Shown in pieces: positions 18,714-26,310 of a stretch of 57,648 nucleotides of DNA (position 1 is the first letter of the stretch; each line of letters opens with the position of its first letter). Source of the DNA: [Mycobacterium] manitobense (GTDB lineage Bacteria > Actinomycetota > Actinomycetes > Mycobacteriales > Mycobacteriaceae); NCBI RefSeq assembly GCF_025821665.1, contig NZ_JACKSJ010000247.1:1-57648 (forward strand), written 5' to 3'. Position numbers and translations under genes: made by a program. The notes under the pieces are model-generated. The model saw only the letters and a list, made by a program, of their open reading frames with translations, ran no database searches and was not told where the DNA came from.

Positions 18714-20309
18714 GTGGTGACGACACTGCTGTCGGGCGGGCGGATACACAGCCCGGCCATGCCCGACGCCACCGCGATGGCGGTCCGCGGCGACACCGTC
18801 GTCTGGCTCGGCGCCGACGATGTCGGCCGGGCTCAATTCCCCGATGCCACCGTCGTCGACCTCGACGGCGGGTTCGTGGCGCCGGCATTCGTCGACAGCC
18901 ACATCCACCTGACCGCGACCGGACTGACGCTGACCGGGCTCGACCTGCGTACGGCGACGTCGCTGCGGCACTGCCTCACGATGGTCGCCGACCACGCCAA
19001 GGCCCATCCCGACGGGGTGATCTGGGGACACGGCTGGGACGAGTCCGGGTGGCCGGAACGCCGCCCGCCGAGCACCTCGGACCTCGACGGGCTGCTCGGG
19101 GACCGGCCGGCCTACCTGTCCCGCGTCGACGTCCATTCCGCGGCGGCCACCACGGCGCTGCGCCGGTCGGCCCCGGGCGTCGAGGACGCCGCAGGGTTCT
19201 CCGTCGAGCTGCCGCTGACCGCCGACGCCCACCACCGGGTGCGGGCCGCCGCGCGCGGGCACCTGACCGCCCTGCAGCGCAGGGACGCGCAGACGGCGGC
19301 CCTCGACGCGGCCGCCGCGAGCGGGATCGTCGCGGTGCACGAATGCGCCGGTCCGCAGATCGGCGGCCTCGACGACTGGCTCGCCGTCCGCGAACTCACG
19401 CACGGTGTCGACGTCGTCGGGTACTGGGGTGAAGCGGTCAGCAGCCCCGGTGCGGCACGCGACCTCGTCGATCGCACCGGGGCGCGCGGACTGGCCGGCG
19501 ACCTGTTCGTCGACGGCGCACTGGGGTCGCGAACGGCCTGGCTGCACACGCCGTACGCCGACGCGCCGGACAGCTGTGGCAACACGTATCTCGACGCCGG
19601 CGAGATCACCGCGCACCTGGCCGCCTGCACCGACGCCGGGGTCACCGCGGGTTTCCACGTGATCGGTGACGCCGCGGTCGGCGCGGTGGTCGAGGCACTG
19701 GCCCGCATCGTCGAGCGGGTGGGCGCGCCCGCGGTCGCGCGCTGCGGTCACCGCCTCGAACACCTGGAGATGGTCACCCCCGCGCAGGCCACGCTGCTCG
19801 GGTCGTGGGGTGTGCACGCCAGTGTCCAGCCCTCCTTCGACGCCCTCTGGGGCGGACCCGACGGCATGTACGCCCAGCGACTCGGCCCGGATCGCGCCGC
19901 CGGGCTCAACCCGTTCGCGCTGTTAGCATCCCAAGGCGTGCCCCTCGCCTTCGGCTCGGACAGCCCCGTCACCGGGCTGGATCCCTGGGGCTGGGTCCGC
20001 GCCGCGAGCGCACACCGGACACCGGGCAGCGCGGTGTCGCTGCGGGCCGGGTTCGCTGCCGCGACCCGGGGCGCCTGGCGCGCCGCAGGCGTCAACGACG
20101 GCGTCACCGGCACCCTGGTCCCCGGAGCGCCCGCCTCTTACGCGATCTGGGACGCCGACGACCTGACGGTGAGCGCGCCGGCCGACGGTGTGGCGCGCTG
20201 GTCCACCGACCCGCGGTCCCGGGTCCCGGCGCTGCCGAGGCTGGCGCCGGGCGATCCGTCGCCGAGGTGCCGCCAGACCGTCCACCGAGGTGTCGTCATC
20301 CATGGCTGA
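18714..20309 (+). CDS. amidohydrolase (YtcJ-like, Amidohydro_3 type)
   Basis: Metal-dependent hydrolase of 531 residues. The first metal motif is H-x-H in DSHIHLTATG; AGVTAGFHVIGDAAV and HRLEHLEMVT supply later His ligands, and FGSDSPVTGLDPW carries the conserved Asp. This pattern is that of YtcJ-like exoenzymes; the substrate is unknown. GTG 18714 is the first start, with another GTG three bases on. Its stop overlaps the lnt start by 8 nt. Confidence 0.88.
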   Translation: MVTTLLSGGRIHSPAMPDATAMAVRGDTVVWLGADDVGRAQFPDATVVDLDGGFVAPAFVDSHIHLTATGLTLTGLDLRTATSLRHCLTMVADHAKAHPDGVIWGHGWDESGWPERRPPSTSDLDGLLGDRPAYLSRVDVHSAAATTALRRSAPGVEDAAGFSVELPLTADAHHRVRAAARGHLTALQRRDAQTAALDAAAASGIVAVHECAGPQIGGLDDWLAVRELTHGVDVVGYWGEAVSSPGAARDLVDRTGARGLAGDLFVDGALGSRTAWLHTPYADAPDSCGNTYLDAGEITAHLAACTDAGVTAGFHVIGDAAVGAVVEALARIVERVGAPAVARCGHRLEHLEMVTPAQATLLGSWGVHASVQPSFDALWGGPDGMYAQRLGPDRAAGLNPFALLASQGVPLAFGSDSPVTGLDPWGWVRAASAHRTPGSAVSLRAGFAAATRGAWRAAGVNDGVTGTLVPGAPASYAIWDADDLTVSAPADGVARWSTDPRSRVPALPRLAPGDPSPRCRQTVHRGVVIHG

Positions 20310-22197
20310 CCCACCGCGTCGCCGCCGCCGCCGGGCGATGGACGACACCGACGTGATTCCCGCGGTTCCCGTCGACACCGATCCCGACGACCTCGACTCC
20401 GGCCCGAACGAGACCGTCGACGAGAGTTCCGGCGACGAGGCCGCCCGCCGGGAATCCTTCGGCGAGGACGCTGTCTCACGTTCGCGCGCGCAGCGGGCGG
20501 AGCGGCACGCGCAGCCGTCGCGGCTGACCCGCATCGCTCGCGGTGCGGGCCCGGCAGTGCTGTCGCGGTGGGCGCAGTTGGGCGCGGTCGCCGTCGGCGG
20601 GATGCTGCTGTGTCTGAGCTTCCCGCCGTTCGGCTGGTGGTGGGCCGCATTCGTCGCGTTCGCCCTGCTGGGGTGGACGCTGATGCGACCGTCGACGACC
20701 GTCGCCGGCGGATTCGGCTACGGCGTGCTGTTCGGCACGGTGTTCTACGTGCCGTTGCTGCCGTGGATCAGCGGGCTGGTCGGCCCCGTGCCGTGGCTGG
20801 CGCTGGCCGTGGTGCAGGCCCTGTTCCCCGGGCTGTTCGGCGCCGTCGCGGTGCTGGTGCGGCGGCTGCCCGGCCTGCCGCTGTGGCTGGCGGCGCTCTG
20901 GGTGGGCCAGGAGTGGCTCAAGTCGACGGTGCCGTTCGGCGGGTTTCCGTGGGGTGTGGTGGCCTTCAGTCAGACCAACGGACCGCTGCTGCCGCTGGTG
21001 CAGGCCGGCGGTGCGCCGCTGCTGTCCTTCGCTGTCGCGCTGACCGGTTTCTGCCTGACCGCGATCGTCGTCGAGGCCGTCCGCTGGTGGCACCACGAGG
21101 ACGACACGCACACCGCGCTGCCCGCCGTCGTGCTCCCCGGCATCTGCATCAGCGCGGCACTGCTGGGCACCGCGCTGATCGCCCCGCAGGTCCGGCACTC
21201 CGGGGTCGGTGCCGGAGACGACCCCGCTGTCACCGTCGCCGCCGTGCAGGGCAACGTGCCGCGGCTCGGGCTGGACTTCAACGCTCAGCGCCGCGCGGTC
21301 CTCGACAACCACGTGCAGGAGACGCTGCGGCTGGCCGAGGACGTGCGGGCCGGCCGTGCACCGCACCCGGCACTGGTCATCTGGCCGGAGAACTCCTCGG
21401 ACATCGACCCGCTGGCCAATCCGGACGCCGCGGAGCAGATCACCGCGGCCGCCGACGCCATCGACGCACCAATCCTGGTCGGCGGCGTCGTCAGGGCCCC
21501 CGACTACCGCCCGGAGAACCCGGTGTCCACCAACTCGGTGATCGTGTGGCAGCCCGGGACCGGGCCCGCCGAACGGCACGACAAGCGGATCGTGCAGCCG
21601 TTCGGGGAGTACCTGCCGTGGCGCAGCTTCTTCTCCAAGCTGTCGCCCTACGCCGACCGGGCCGGCTACTTCATCCCCGGCTCCGGCAACGGGGTGGTGC
21701 ACGCGGCCGGTGTTCCCGTCGGGGTGACCACCTGCTGGGAGGTGATCTTCGACCGGGCCGCGAGGGAGTCGGTGCTGGCCGGCGCGCAGATGCTGGCGGT
21801 GCCGTCGAACAACGCCACGTTCACCGAGCCGATGAGCGAGCAGCAATTGGCGTTCGCCCGGCTGCGCGCCGTCGAGCACGACCGGTTCGTGGTGGTCGCG
21901 GGCACCACGGGCATCAGCGCGATGATCGCCCCCGACGGACGTGAGCTGGCGCGCACCGGGTTCTTCGAGCCGGCCTACCTCGATCAGCAGATCAGGCTGA
22001 AGACGCAGCTCACACCCGCCACCCGCTGGGGACCCATCGTGCAGGCCGTGATCATCGCGGTCGGCGTCGCGTCGGTGCTGGCGGCCATGCTGCACAATGG
22101 AGCGTTCGTATCGGCGATCAGACGGCGCCGGCAGAGGGCCGGGAAGACCGGGAACAGCCCGCCCGACAAGGGCGGCAACGACGGAGGACTCACATGA
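20302..22197 (+). CDS. lnt: Lnt, apolipoprotein N-acyltransferase
   Basis: Transfers a third acyl chain to the N-terminal Cys of lipoproteins at the membrane. 631 residues: an Arg-rich disordered N-terminus of about 90 residues, about six to seven transmembrane helices (95-290), then a nitrilase domain. The Glu-Lys-Cys triad is visible (WPENSSD, HDKRIVQPFGEYLPW, TTCWEVIFD), and a final helix sits near 595. In M. tuberculosis this domain is fused to the mannosyltransferase as Rv2051c; here they are separate with a 4-nt overlap, as in M. smegmatis. Five lipoproteins in this window are possible clients. Confidence 0.93.
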   Translation: MADPPRRRRRRAMDDTDVIPAVPVDTDPDDLDSGPNETVDESSGDEAARRESFGEDAVSRSRAQRAERHAQPSRLTRIARGAGPAVLSRWAQLGAVAVGGMLLCLSFPPFGWWWAAFVAFALLGWTLMRPSTTVAGGFGYGVLFGTVFYVPLLPWISGLVGPVPWLALAVVQALFPGLFGAVAVLVRRLPGLPLWLAALWVGQEWLKSTVPFGGFPWGVVAFSQTNGPLLPLVQAGGAPLLSFAVALTGFCLTAIVVEAVRWWHHEDDTHTALPAVVLPGICISAALLGTALIAPQVRHSGVGAGDDPAVTVAAVQGNVPRLGLDFNAQRRAVLDNHVQETLRLAEDVRAGRAPHPALVIWPENSSDIDPLANPDAAEQITAAADAIDAPILVGGVVRAPDYRPENPVSTNSVIVWQPGTGPAERHDKRIVQPFGEYLPWRSFFSKLSPYADRAGYFIPGSGNGVVHAAGVPVGVTTCWEVIFDRAARESVLAGAQMLAVPSNNATFTEPMSEQQLAFARLRAVEHDRFVVVAGTTGISAMIAPDGRELARTGFFEPAYLDQQIRLKTQLTPATRWGPIVQAVIIAVGVASVLAAMLHNGAFVSAIRRRRQRAGKTGNSPPDKGGNDGGLT

Positions 22198-22988
22198 CTG
22201 ACCCTGGTGGAGCGCGGCCGGGGGAGGGTGCCGGCGGCGCCACCCGGCCGAGTCAGCGCGCGCTGGTCATCATCCCGACCTACAACGAGCGGGAGAACCT
22301 GCCGTTGATCGTCGGCCGCGTGCACCAGGCCTGCCCCGGCGTGCACATCCTGATCGTCGACGACGGCAGCCCGGACGGCACCGGTGAGCTGGCCGACGAA
22401 TTCGCGCTCGCCGACCCCGACCGGGTGCACGTCATGCACCGCACCAGCAAGGACGGGCTCGGAGCGGCGTACCTGGCCGGGTTCGCCTGGGGACTGGGCA
22501 GGCAGTACTCGGTGCTGGTGGAGATGGACGCCGACGGCAGCCACGCACCCGAGCAGCTGCACCGGCTGCTGGAGGCCGTCGACGGCGGCGCCGACGTGGC
22601 GATCGGGTCCCGGTACGTCCCCGGCGGCACGATCCGGAACTGGCCGCGGCGGCGCTACGCCCTGTCGAAGACCGCCAACACCTACGCCCGGGTGCTGCTG
22701 GGTGTCGACATCCACGACATCACCGCCGGGTACCGGGCCTACCGCCGCGAGGTACTCGAGAAGATCGATCTGGCCGCGGTGGACTCGAAGGGCTACTGCT
22801 TCCAGATCGACCTGACCTGGCGAGCCATCAACCAGGGCTTCGTCGTGGTGGAGGTGCCGATCACGTTCAGCGAACGAGAACTCGGCGTGTCCAAGATGAG
22901 CGGGTCCAACATCCGGGAAGCGATGTTCAAGGTCGCCACCTGGGGTGTCCGCGGGCGCCTCGATCGCGCCCGCGGCATCGTCCGCTAG
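22194..22988 (+). CDS. ppm1: Ppm1, polyprenol monophosphomannose synthase
   Basis: GT2 glycosyltransferase of 264 residues that moves mannose from GDP-mannose to polyprenyl phosphate, the donor for lipomannan/lipoarabinomannan extension and protein mannosylation. IIPTYNERENLPLIV, LIVDDGSPDGT and the metal-binding VEMDADGSH (D-x-D) are intact, as are GSRYVPGG and FSERELGVSKM. There is no C-terminal membrane domain, so membrane attachment probably relies on the adjacent Lnt protein, as reported in M. smegmatis. It overlaps lnt by 4 nt. Confidence 0.94.
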   Translation: MTDPGGARPGEGAGGATRPSQRALVIIPTYNERENLPLIVGRVHQACPGVHILIVDDGSPDGTGELADEFALADPDRVHVMHRTSKDGLGAAYLAGFAWGLGRQYSVLVEMDADGSHAPEQLHRLLEAVDGGADVAIGSRYVPGGTIRNWPRRRYALSKTANTYARVLLGVDIHDITAGYRAYRREVLEKIDLAAVDSKGYCFQIDLTWRAINQGFVVVEVPITFSERELGVSKMSGSNIREAMFKVATWGVRGRLDRARGIVR

Positions 22989-22994
22989 CGGACG
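22979..22994. terminator. palindromic terminator-like hairpin between ppm1 and rbpA
   Basis: A 16-bp perfect palindrome (CGTCCGCTAGCGGACG) contains the ppm1 TAG stop and ends 1 nt before the rbpA stop on the other strand. It would form a hairpin in both transcripts. There is no T-tract on either side, so it is a candidate bidirectional terminator of the mycobacterial L-shaped kind. Confidence 0.45.
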
Positions 22995-22995
22995 C

Positions 22996-23334
22996 TCAGC
23001 TGCCGCGGCGCTTGGACTTGATCAGGTCCAGGCGCTCCTTGAGCAGCTCTTCCAACTCGTCGACCGAACGCCGTTCGAGCAGCATGTCCCAGTGGGTGCG
23101 CGGGGGCTTCACCTTCTTGGGCTCCGGCACGTCACCCTCGATCAGGGTGCCCTCCATACCGTTGCGGCACAGCCAGGTGCCGGGGATCTCGGCGTCGTCG
23201 GCGAACGGGACGTCGAACTCCTCGCCGTTGTCGGTTCGGTAGCGAGCCACCTGACGCGGCGCCAGGTCGTGGTTGCGGTCCGTCTCGTAGCTCACGGCTC
23301 CGAGGCGACTGCCTCTCAGGACGCGATCAGCCAT
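22996..23334 (-). CDS. rbpA: RbpA, RNA polymerase-binding protein
   Basis: Actinobacterial transcription factor that binds RNA polymerase with sigma A/B and stabilises the open complex; it also affects rifampicin tolerance. The 112-residue protein is a near-standard RbpA: MADRVLRGSRLGAVSYETDR (N-terminal tail and core), TWLCRNG in the core domain, and the C-terminal sigma-interaction helix HWDMLLERRSVDELEELL. ATG 23334 is chosen because GAGGAG lies about 7 nt upstream; 13 more open codons exist before it. It is divergent from the gene at 23455. Confidence 0.96.
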   Translation of the reverse strand: MADRVLRGSRLGAVSYETDRNHDLAPRQVARYRTDNGEEFDVPFADDAEIPGTWLCRNGMEGTLIEGDVPEPKKVKPPRTHWDMLLERRSVDELEELLKERLDLIKSKRRGS

Positions 23335-23371
23335 CGTCAACACTCCTCGATGTGTAAGTTGCCGGATCATC

Positions 23372-23397
23372 AACGCGGTCGGTGCCCGTTGAGTTCC
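23372..23397 (-). promoter_or_regulatory. ECF-type (SigH/SigR-like) promoter of rbpA
   Basis: Read on the minus strand: GGGAAC (-35), 18-bp spacer, GTTG (-10), with a predicted start about 30 nt before the rbpA ATG. The Streptomyces rbpA gene is known to be transcribed by SigR, which recognises GGAA(T/C)-N18-GTT, so the match is expected biologically. Confidence 0.55.
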
Positions 23398-23440
23398 CGA
23401 CTCGACCCCCAGGATACCGGGAACCGCGCCGTGGGCCGTC

Positions 23441-23446
23441 TACAGT
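23441..23446 (+). promoter_or_regulatory. -10 element for a leaderless transcript
   Basis: TACAGT ends 8 nt before the GTG at 23455, with no ribosome site between. A leaderless transcript is likely. Confidence 0.3.
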
Positions 23447-23454
23447 CGACCACC

Positions 23455-23820
23455 GTGGGGCCTGAAGTGCGTAGCCGCGAGCATCGCGACGATGTCAGAC
23501 GTCGCCGTCTGCAACCCTGCCGCTGGTGCGGCCGCGAGGTGGCCGACGCCGGGATGGGCAGGCGGCGCCAGTACTGCAGGCAATCCTGCCGTCAGCGCGC
23601 GTACGAGCAGCGGGCCATGGTCAAGGGCAGCGCGGTCGCGCCGGATGCCGTGGTGCTGACCGCGGACGAGGCCGCGCAGCTCTCCGACCGGGTCTACCAG
23701 GTGCGTTGCGCCGCAGAGGATGTCGCGATCGCGCTGGACGAGGGCGCCGAGTCCGACGAGCTGCGCAAGCTCTGTGACGCTCTCGTGCGGGCGGCCAAGG
23801 CGGCCGACGGCTGGCGCTAG
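23455..23820 (+). CDS. small zinc-finger-like protein divergent from rbpA
   Basis: 121 residues. The N-terminal part is basic (SREHRDDVRRRRLQ) and carries C-x2-C-x15-C-x3-C (starting CRWCG), a likely zinc-binding knuckle followed by RQRAYEQR. The C-terminal 65 residues are an acidic helical module (LTADEAAQLSDRVYQVRC). The C-terminal part resembles M. tuberculosis Rv2049c, which I recall as shorter and annotated only as hypothetical. GTG 23455 is chosen by the leaderless -10 element. Its function is unknown; nucleic-acid binding is a guess from the finger and charge. Confidence 0.75.
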   Translation: MGPEVRSREHRDDVRRRRLQPCRWCGREVADAGMGRRRQYCRQSCRQRAYEQRAMVKGSAVAPDAVVLTADEAAQLSDRVYQVRCAAEDVAIALDEGAESDELRKLCDALVRAAKAADGWR

Positions 23821-23924
23821 TTCGGCCCCGCGGGCGCGGGGTAGCAGTGCTGACCCGTCTGTAGGGCGGCTGCGCAGGCGCCGGTTTCCGCCCGCGATCA
23901 ACAAGGGCGGGGGATGCTGAGCAC

Positions 23925-24617
23925 ATGCTCACGCACCTGCGCGCACTGCTGGTGAGCATCGGCGGGCTGCTCGCGCTCGGTCTCGTGGCGTGCTCCGGCG
24001 GGTCGTCGCCCGAGGCTACCGGGCCGTCGGTCGTGGCGACGTCGGCCACCACCTTCCCGCCCTCGGGCACCTACATCGCCGACATCACCAGGGACGGCAG
24101 GGCGATGAGCATCGGGATCTCCGTCGACGGCTCGGACATCGCCGCCTACGCGTGCAACGGCGCCGACGACGAAGCATGGTTCTTCGGCAGCGAGTCCACC
24201 GGCCGCATCGACATCGACTCCCGCTTCCGCGACACGCTCGAGGCCACATTCGACGGCACCGACGTCGAGGGCGAACTGACCGTGGACGGCGTCGCGTACC
24301 CGTTCGTCGCCACTCCGGCGCAGGCGCCGGCGGGGGTGTACACCGCCGATACCGGTGGCGTGCGCTCGACGTGGGTGCGCCGGCCCGACGAGTCCGCGAT
24401 CGGCGTCCAGTACAGCGGCGGTGTCAGCGATCACGACCTCGAACAGGCCGACCGGCAGCGGCTCGCGGCCGAGCAGTTCCGCACGCAGGTGCGCAGCCGG
24501 CGTCAACTGCAGCAGGCCGCGCAGCTGGTGGTGCTGGACAACGGCACGATGGGATCGACGATCAACGGACGGGCGGTGACGCCGACCCTGGTCAGCGGGA
24601 GCTTTCGGCTCGACTGA
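23925..24617 (+). CDS. putative lipoprotein of unknown function
   Basis: 230 residues with a signal peptide ending in the lipobox L-V-A-C (Cys23), followed by a Ser/Gly/Thr-rich linker. The body has a beta-rich region (SGTYIADITRDGRAMSIGIS and the later VDGVAYPF) and a C-terminal stretch with a Gln/Arg-rich helix (AAEQFRTQVRSRRQLQQAAQ). No family is recognised. It stands alone and is followed by a clear hairpin-plus-T-tract. ATG 23925 places the signal peptide correctly. The 104 bp before it contain no other gene. Confidence 0.8.
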   Translation: MLTHLRALLVSIGGLLALGLVACSGGSSPEATGPSVVATSATTFPPSGTYIADITRDGRAMSIGISVDGSDIAAYACNGADDEAWFFGSESTGRIDIDSRFRDTLEATFDGTDVEGELTVDGVAYPFVATPAQAPAGVYTADTGGVRSTWVRRPDESAIGVQYSGGVSDHDLEQADRQRLAAEQFRTQVRSRRQLQQAAQLVVLDNGTMGSTINGRAVTPTLVSGSFRLD

Positions 24618-24632
24618 CGACGCACCGCAGGC

Positions 24633-24663
24633 CGCCGGGGCGCGGATTCCGGCGTTTTCTTTT
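24633..24663 (+). terminator. intrinsic terminator after the lipoprotein gene
   Basis: The stem CGCCGG / CCGGCG (24633-24638 and 24649-24654) has a 10-nt loop and is followed at once by TTTTCTTTT. This is a textbook factor-independent terminator, uncommon in mycobacteria. It separates the lipoprotein from the ssu operon. Confidence 0.65.
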
Positions 24664-24707
24664 CCTCACCGCGAACAGAACCCTTACGCCGCTGCGATGT
24701 GCGCCCG

Positions 24708-24713
24708 TAGCGT
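24708..24713 (+). promoter_or_regulatory. -10 element before ssuC
   Basis: TAGCGT ends 9 nt before the GTG at 24723. No ribosome site is present, so a leaderless or near-leaderless ssu transcript is likely. Confidence 0.3.
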
Positions 24714-24722
24714 CGGTTCACC

Positions 24723-25553
24723 GTGGCGAGTTCATCGGAGGTGGCGACTGCGCCGGGCGCGGTAGGCACGGCAGGCATCAGCGGGCGCACGAAAGGCGTT
24801 CGCGGCGAATGCAAGTGGGGTTTCGTCCGGCTGGCGTCGCCGCTGGTGCTGCTGCTGTTGTGGCAGCTGGGCAGCGCGCTGGGCCTCATCCCGCAGGACG
24901 TGCTGCCCGCGCCGTCACTGATCGCCGAGGCCGGCGTCGAGCTGATCGGCAACGGCCAACTGGCCGACGCGCTGCGGGTGTCGGGCATCCGCGTCGTCGA
25001 AGGGTTGCTGCTGGGCAGCGTCGTCGGGGTCGCGCTCGGTACCGCGGTGGGACTCTCCCGCTGGCTGGAGGCCACCGTCGACCCGCCGATGCAGATGGTG
25101 CGCGCGCTGCCGCATCTCGGCCTGATCCCGCTGTTCATCGTGTGGTTCGGCATCGGCGAACTGCCCAAGGTGCTGCTGGTGGCGCTCGGGGTGAGTTTCC
25201 CGCTCTACCTCAACACATTCTCCGCCATCCGCCAGGTGGACCCGAAACTCTTCGAAACCGCTCAGGTACTGGGATTCTCGTTCTGGCAGCGGTTCCGCGA
25301 CATCATCGTCCCCAGCGCCGCGCCCCAGGTGCTGGTCGGCTTCCGGCAGTCCCTGGCGATCGCGTGGCTGACGCTGATCGTCGCCGAGCAGATCAACGCC
25401 GACAAGGGCATCGGCTTCCTGATCAACAACGCCCGCGACTTCCTGCGCATCGACATCATCATCTTCGGGCTCGTCGTCTACGCACTGCTGGGCATCGGCA
25501 CCGATGCCATCGTCCGCGCTCTCGAGCGCCGAGCATTGAGGTACCGCACATGA
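24723..25553 (+). CDS. ssuC: SsuC, sulfonate ABC transporter permease
   Basis: 276-residue inner-membrane subunit of an aliphatic-sulfonate importer, with about six hydrophobic segments. The docking loop is FETAQVLGFSFWQRFRDIIVP, and the SsuC/TauC signature IGELPKVLLVALGVSFP and the later VAEQINADKGIGFLI are present. A hydrophilic N-terminus of about 35 residues precedes the first helix. It overlaps ssuB by 4 nt. The gene order is C-B-A-D, with the permease first. Confidence 0.9.
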   Translation: MASSSEVATAPGAVGTAGISGRTKGVRGECKWGFVRLASPLVLLLLWQLGSALGLIPQDVLPAPSLIAEAGVELIGNGQLADALRVSGIRVVEGLLLGSVVGVALGTAVGLSRWLEATVDPPMQMVRALPHLGLIPLFIVWFGIGELPKVLLVALGVSFPLYLNTFSAIRQVDPKLFETAQVLGFSFWQRFRDIIVPSAAPQVLVGFRQSLAIAWLTLIVAEQINADKGIGFLINNARDFLRIDIIIFGLVVYALLGIGTDAIVRALERRALRYRT

Positions 25554-26287
25554 CCATCGCAAGCGAACGCCGCACGCAGACCGCGGGTGAGCTCCGCCAC
25601 GTCGACAAGTGGTACGGCGACCATCATGTGCTCAGCGACGTCTCGCTGCACATCGCCCGCGGTGAGATCGTCGCGCTGATCGGCCGCAGCGGCTCCGGCA
25701 AGTCGACGGTGCTCCGGGTGCTGGCCGGGCTGTCCACCGATCACACCGGTGAGCGGGTGGTGGCCGGGGCGCCCGCGCTGGCGTTCCAGGAACCGCGGCT
25801 CTTCCCGTGGCGGGACGTGCTCACCAACGTCGTATACGGGCTGACGCGGCAACGCCTGTCCCGCGGCGAGGCGAACGAGCGGGCCCGGCGTGCGCTGGCC
25901 GATGTCGGCCTGGCCGACCGCGCCGGTGTGTGGCCGTTGACGCTCTCGGGCGGTCAGGCACAACGCGTTTCGCTGGCTCGGGCCCTGGTCGCCGAGCCGG
26001 AACTGATGCTGCTCGACGAACCGTTCGGCGCGCTCGACGCGCTCACCAGGCTGAGCATGCGCTCGCTGCTGGTCGACCTGTGGCGTGAACACGGATTCGG
26101 GGTGCTGCTGGTCACCCACGACGTCGACGAGGCCGTCGCGCTGGCCGACCGCGTGCTGGTGCTCGACGACGGAAAGGTGGCGCACACCCTCGAAATCGAC
26201 GAGCCGCGCCGCCCGCCGGGCGAATCGGCCGCCCACACCGAGCATTACCGCGCCGAGCTGCTCGACCGGCTCGGCGTCATCCGCTGA
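25550..26287 (+). CDS. ssuB: SsuB, sulfonate ABC transporter ATPase
   Basis: 245-residue ATPase: Walker A GRSGSGKSTVLRVLAG, Q-loop AFQEPRLFPW (typical of nitrate/sulfonate/taurine transporters), signature LSGGQAQRVSLARAL, Walker B LMLLDEPFGALDAL and H-loop LVTHDVDEAV. The ATG at 25550 overlaps the ssuC stop. The short acidic/His tail resembles other SsuB proteins. Confidence 0.92.
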   Translation: MTIASERRTQTAGELRHVDKWYGDHHVLSDVSLHIARGEIVALIGRSGSGKSTVLRVLAGLSTDHTGERVVAGAPALAFQEPRLFPWRDVLTNVVYGLTRQRLSRGEANERARRALADVGLADRAGVWPLTLSGGQAQRVSLARALVAEPELMLLDEPFGALDALTRLSMRSLLVDLWREHGFGVLLVTHDVDEAVALADRVLVLDDGKVAHTLEIDEPRRPPGESAAHTEHYRAELLDRLGVIR

Positions 26288-26310
26288 CGACTTCGACTGA
26301 GGAGACGACC

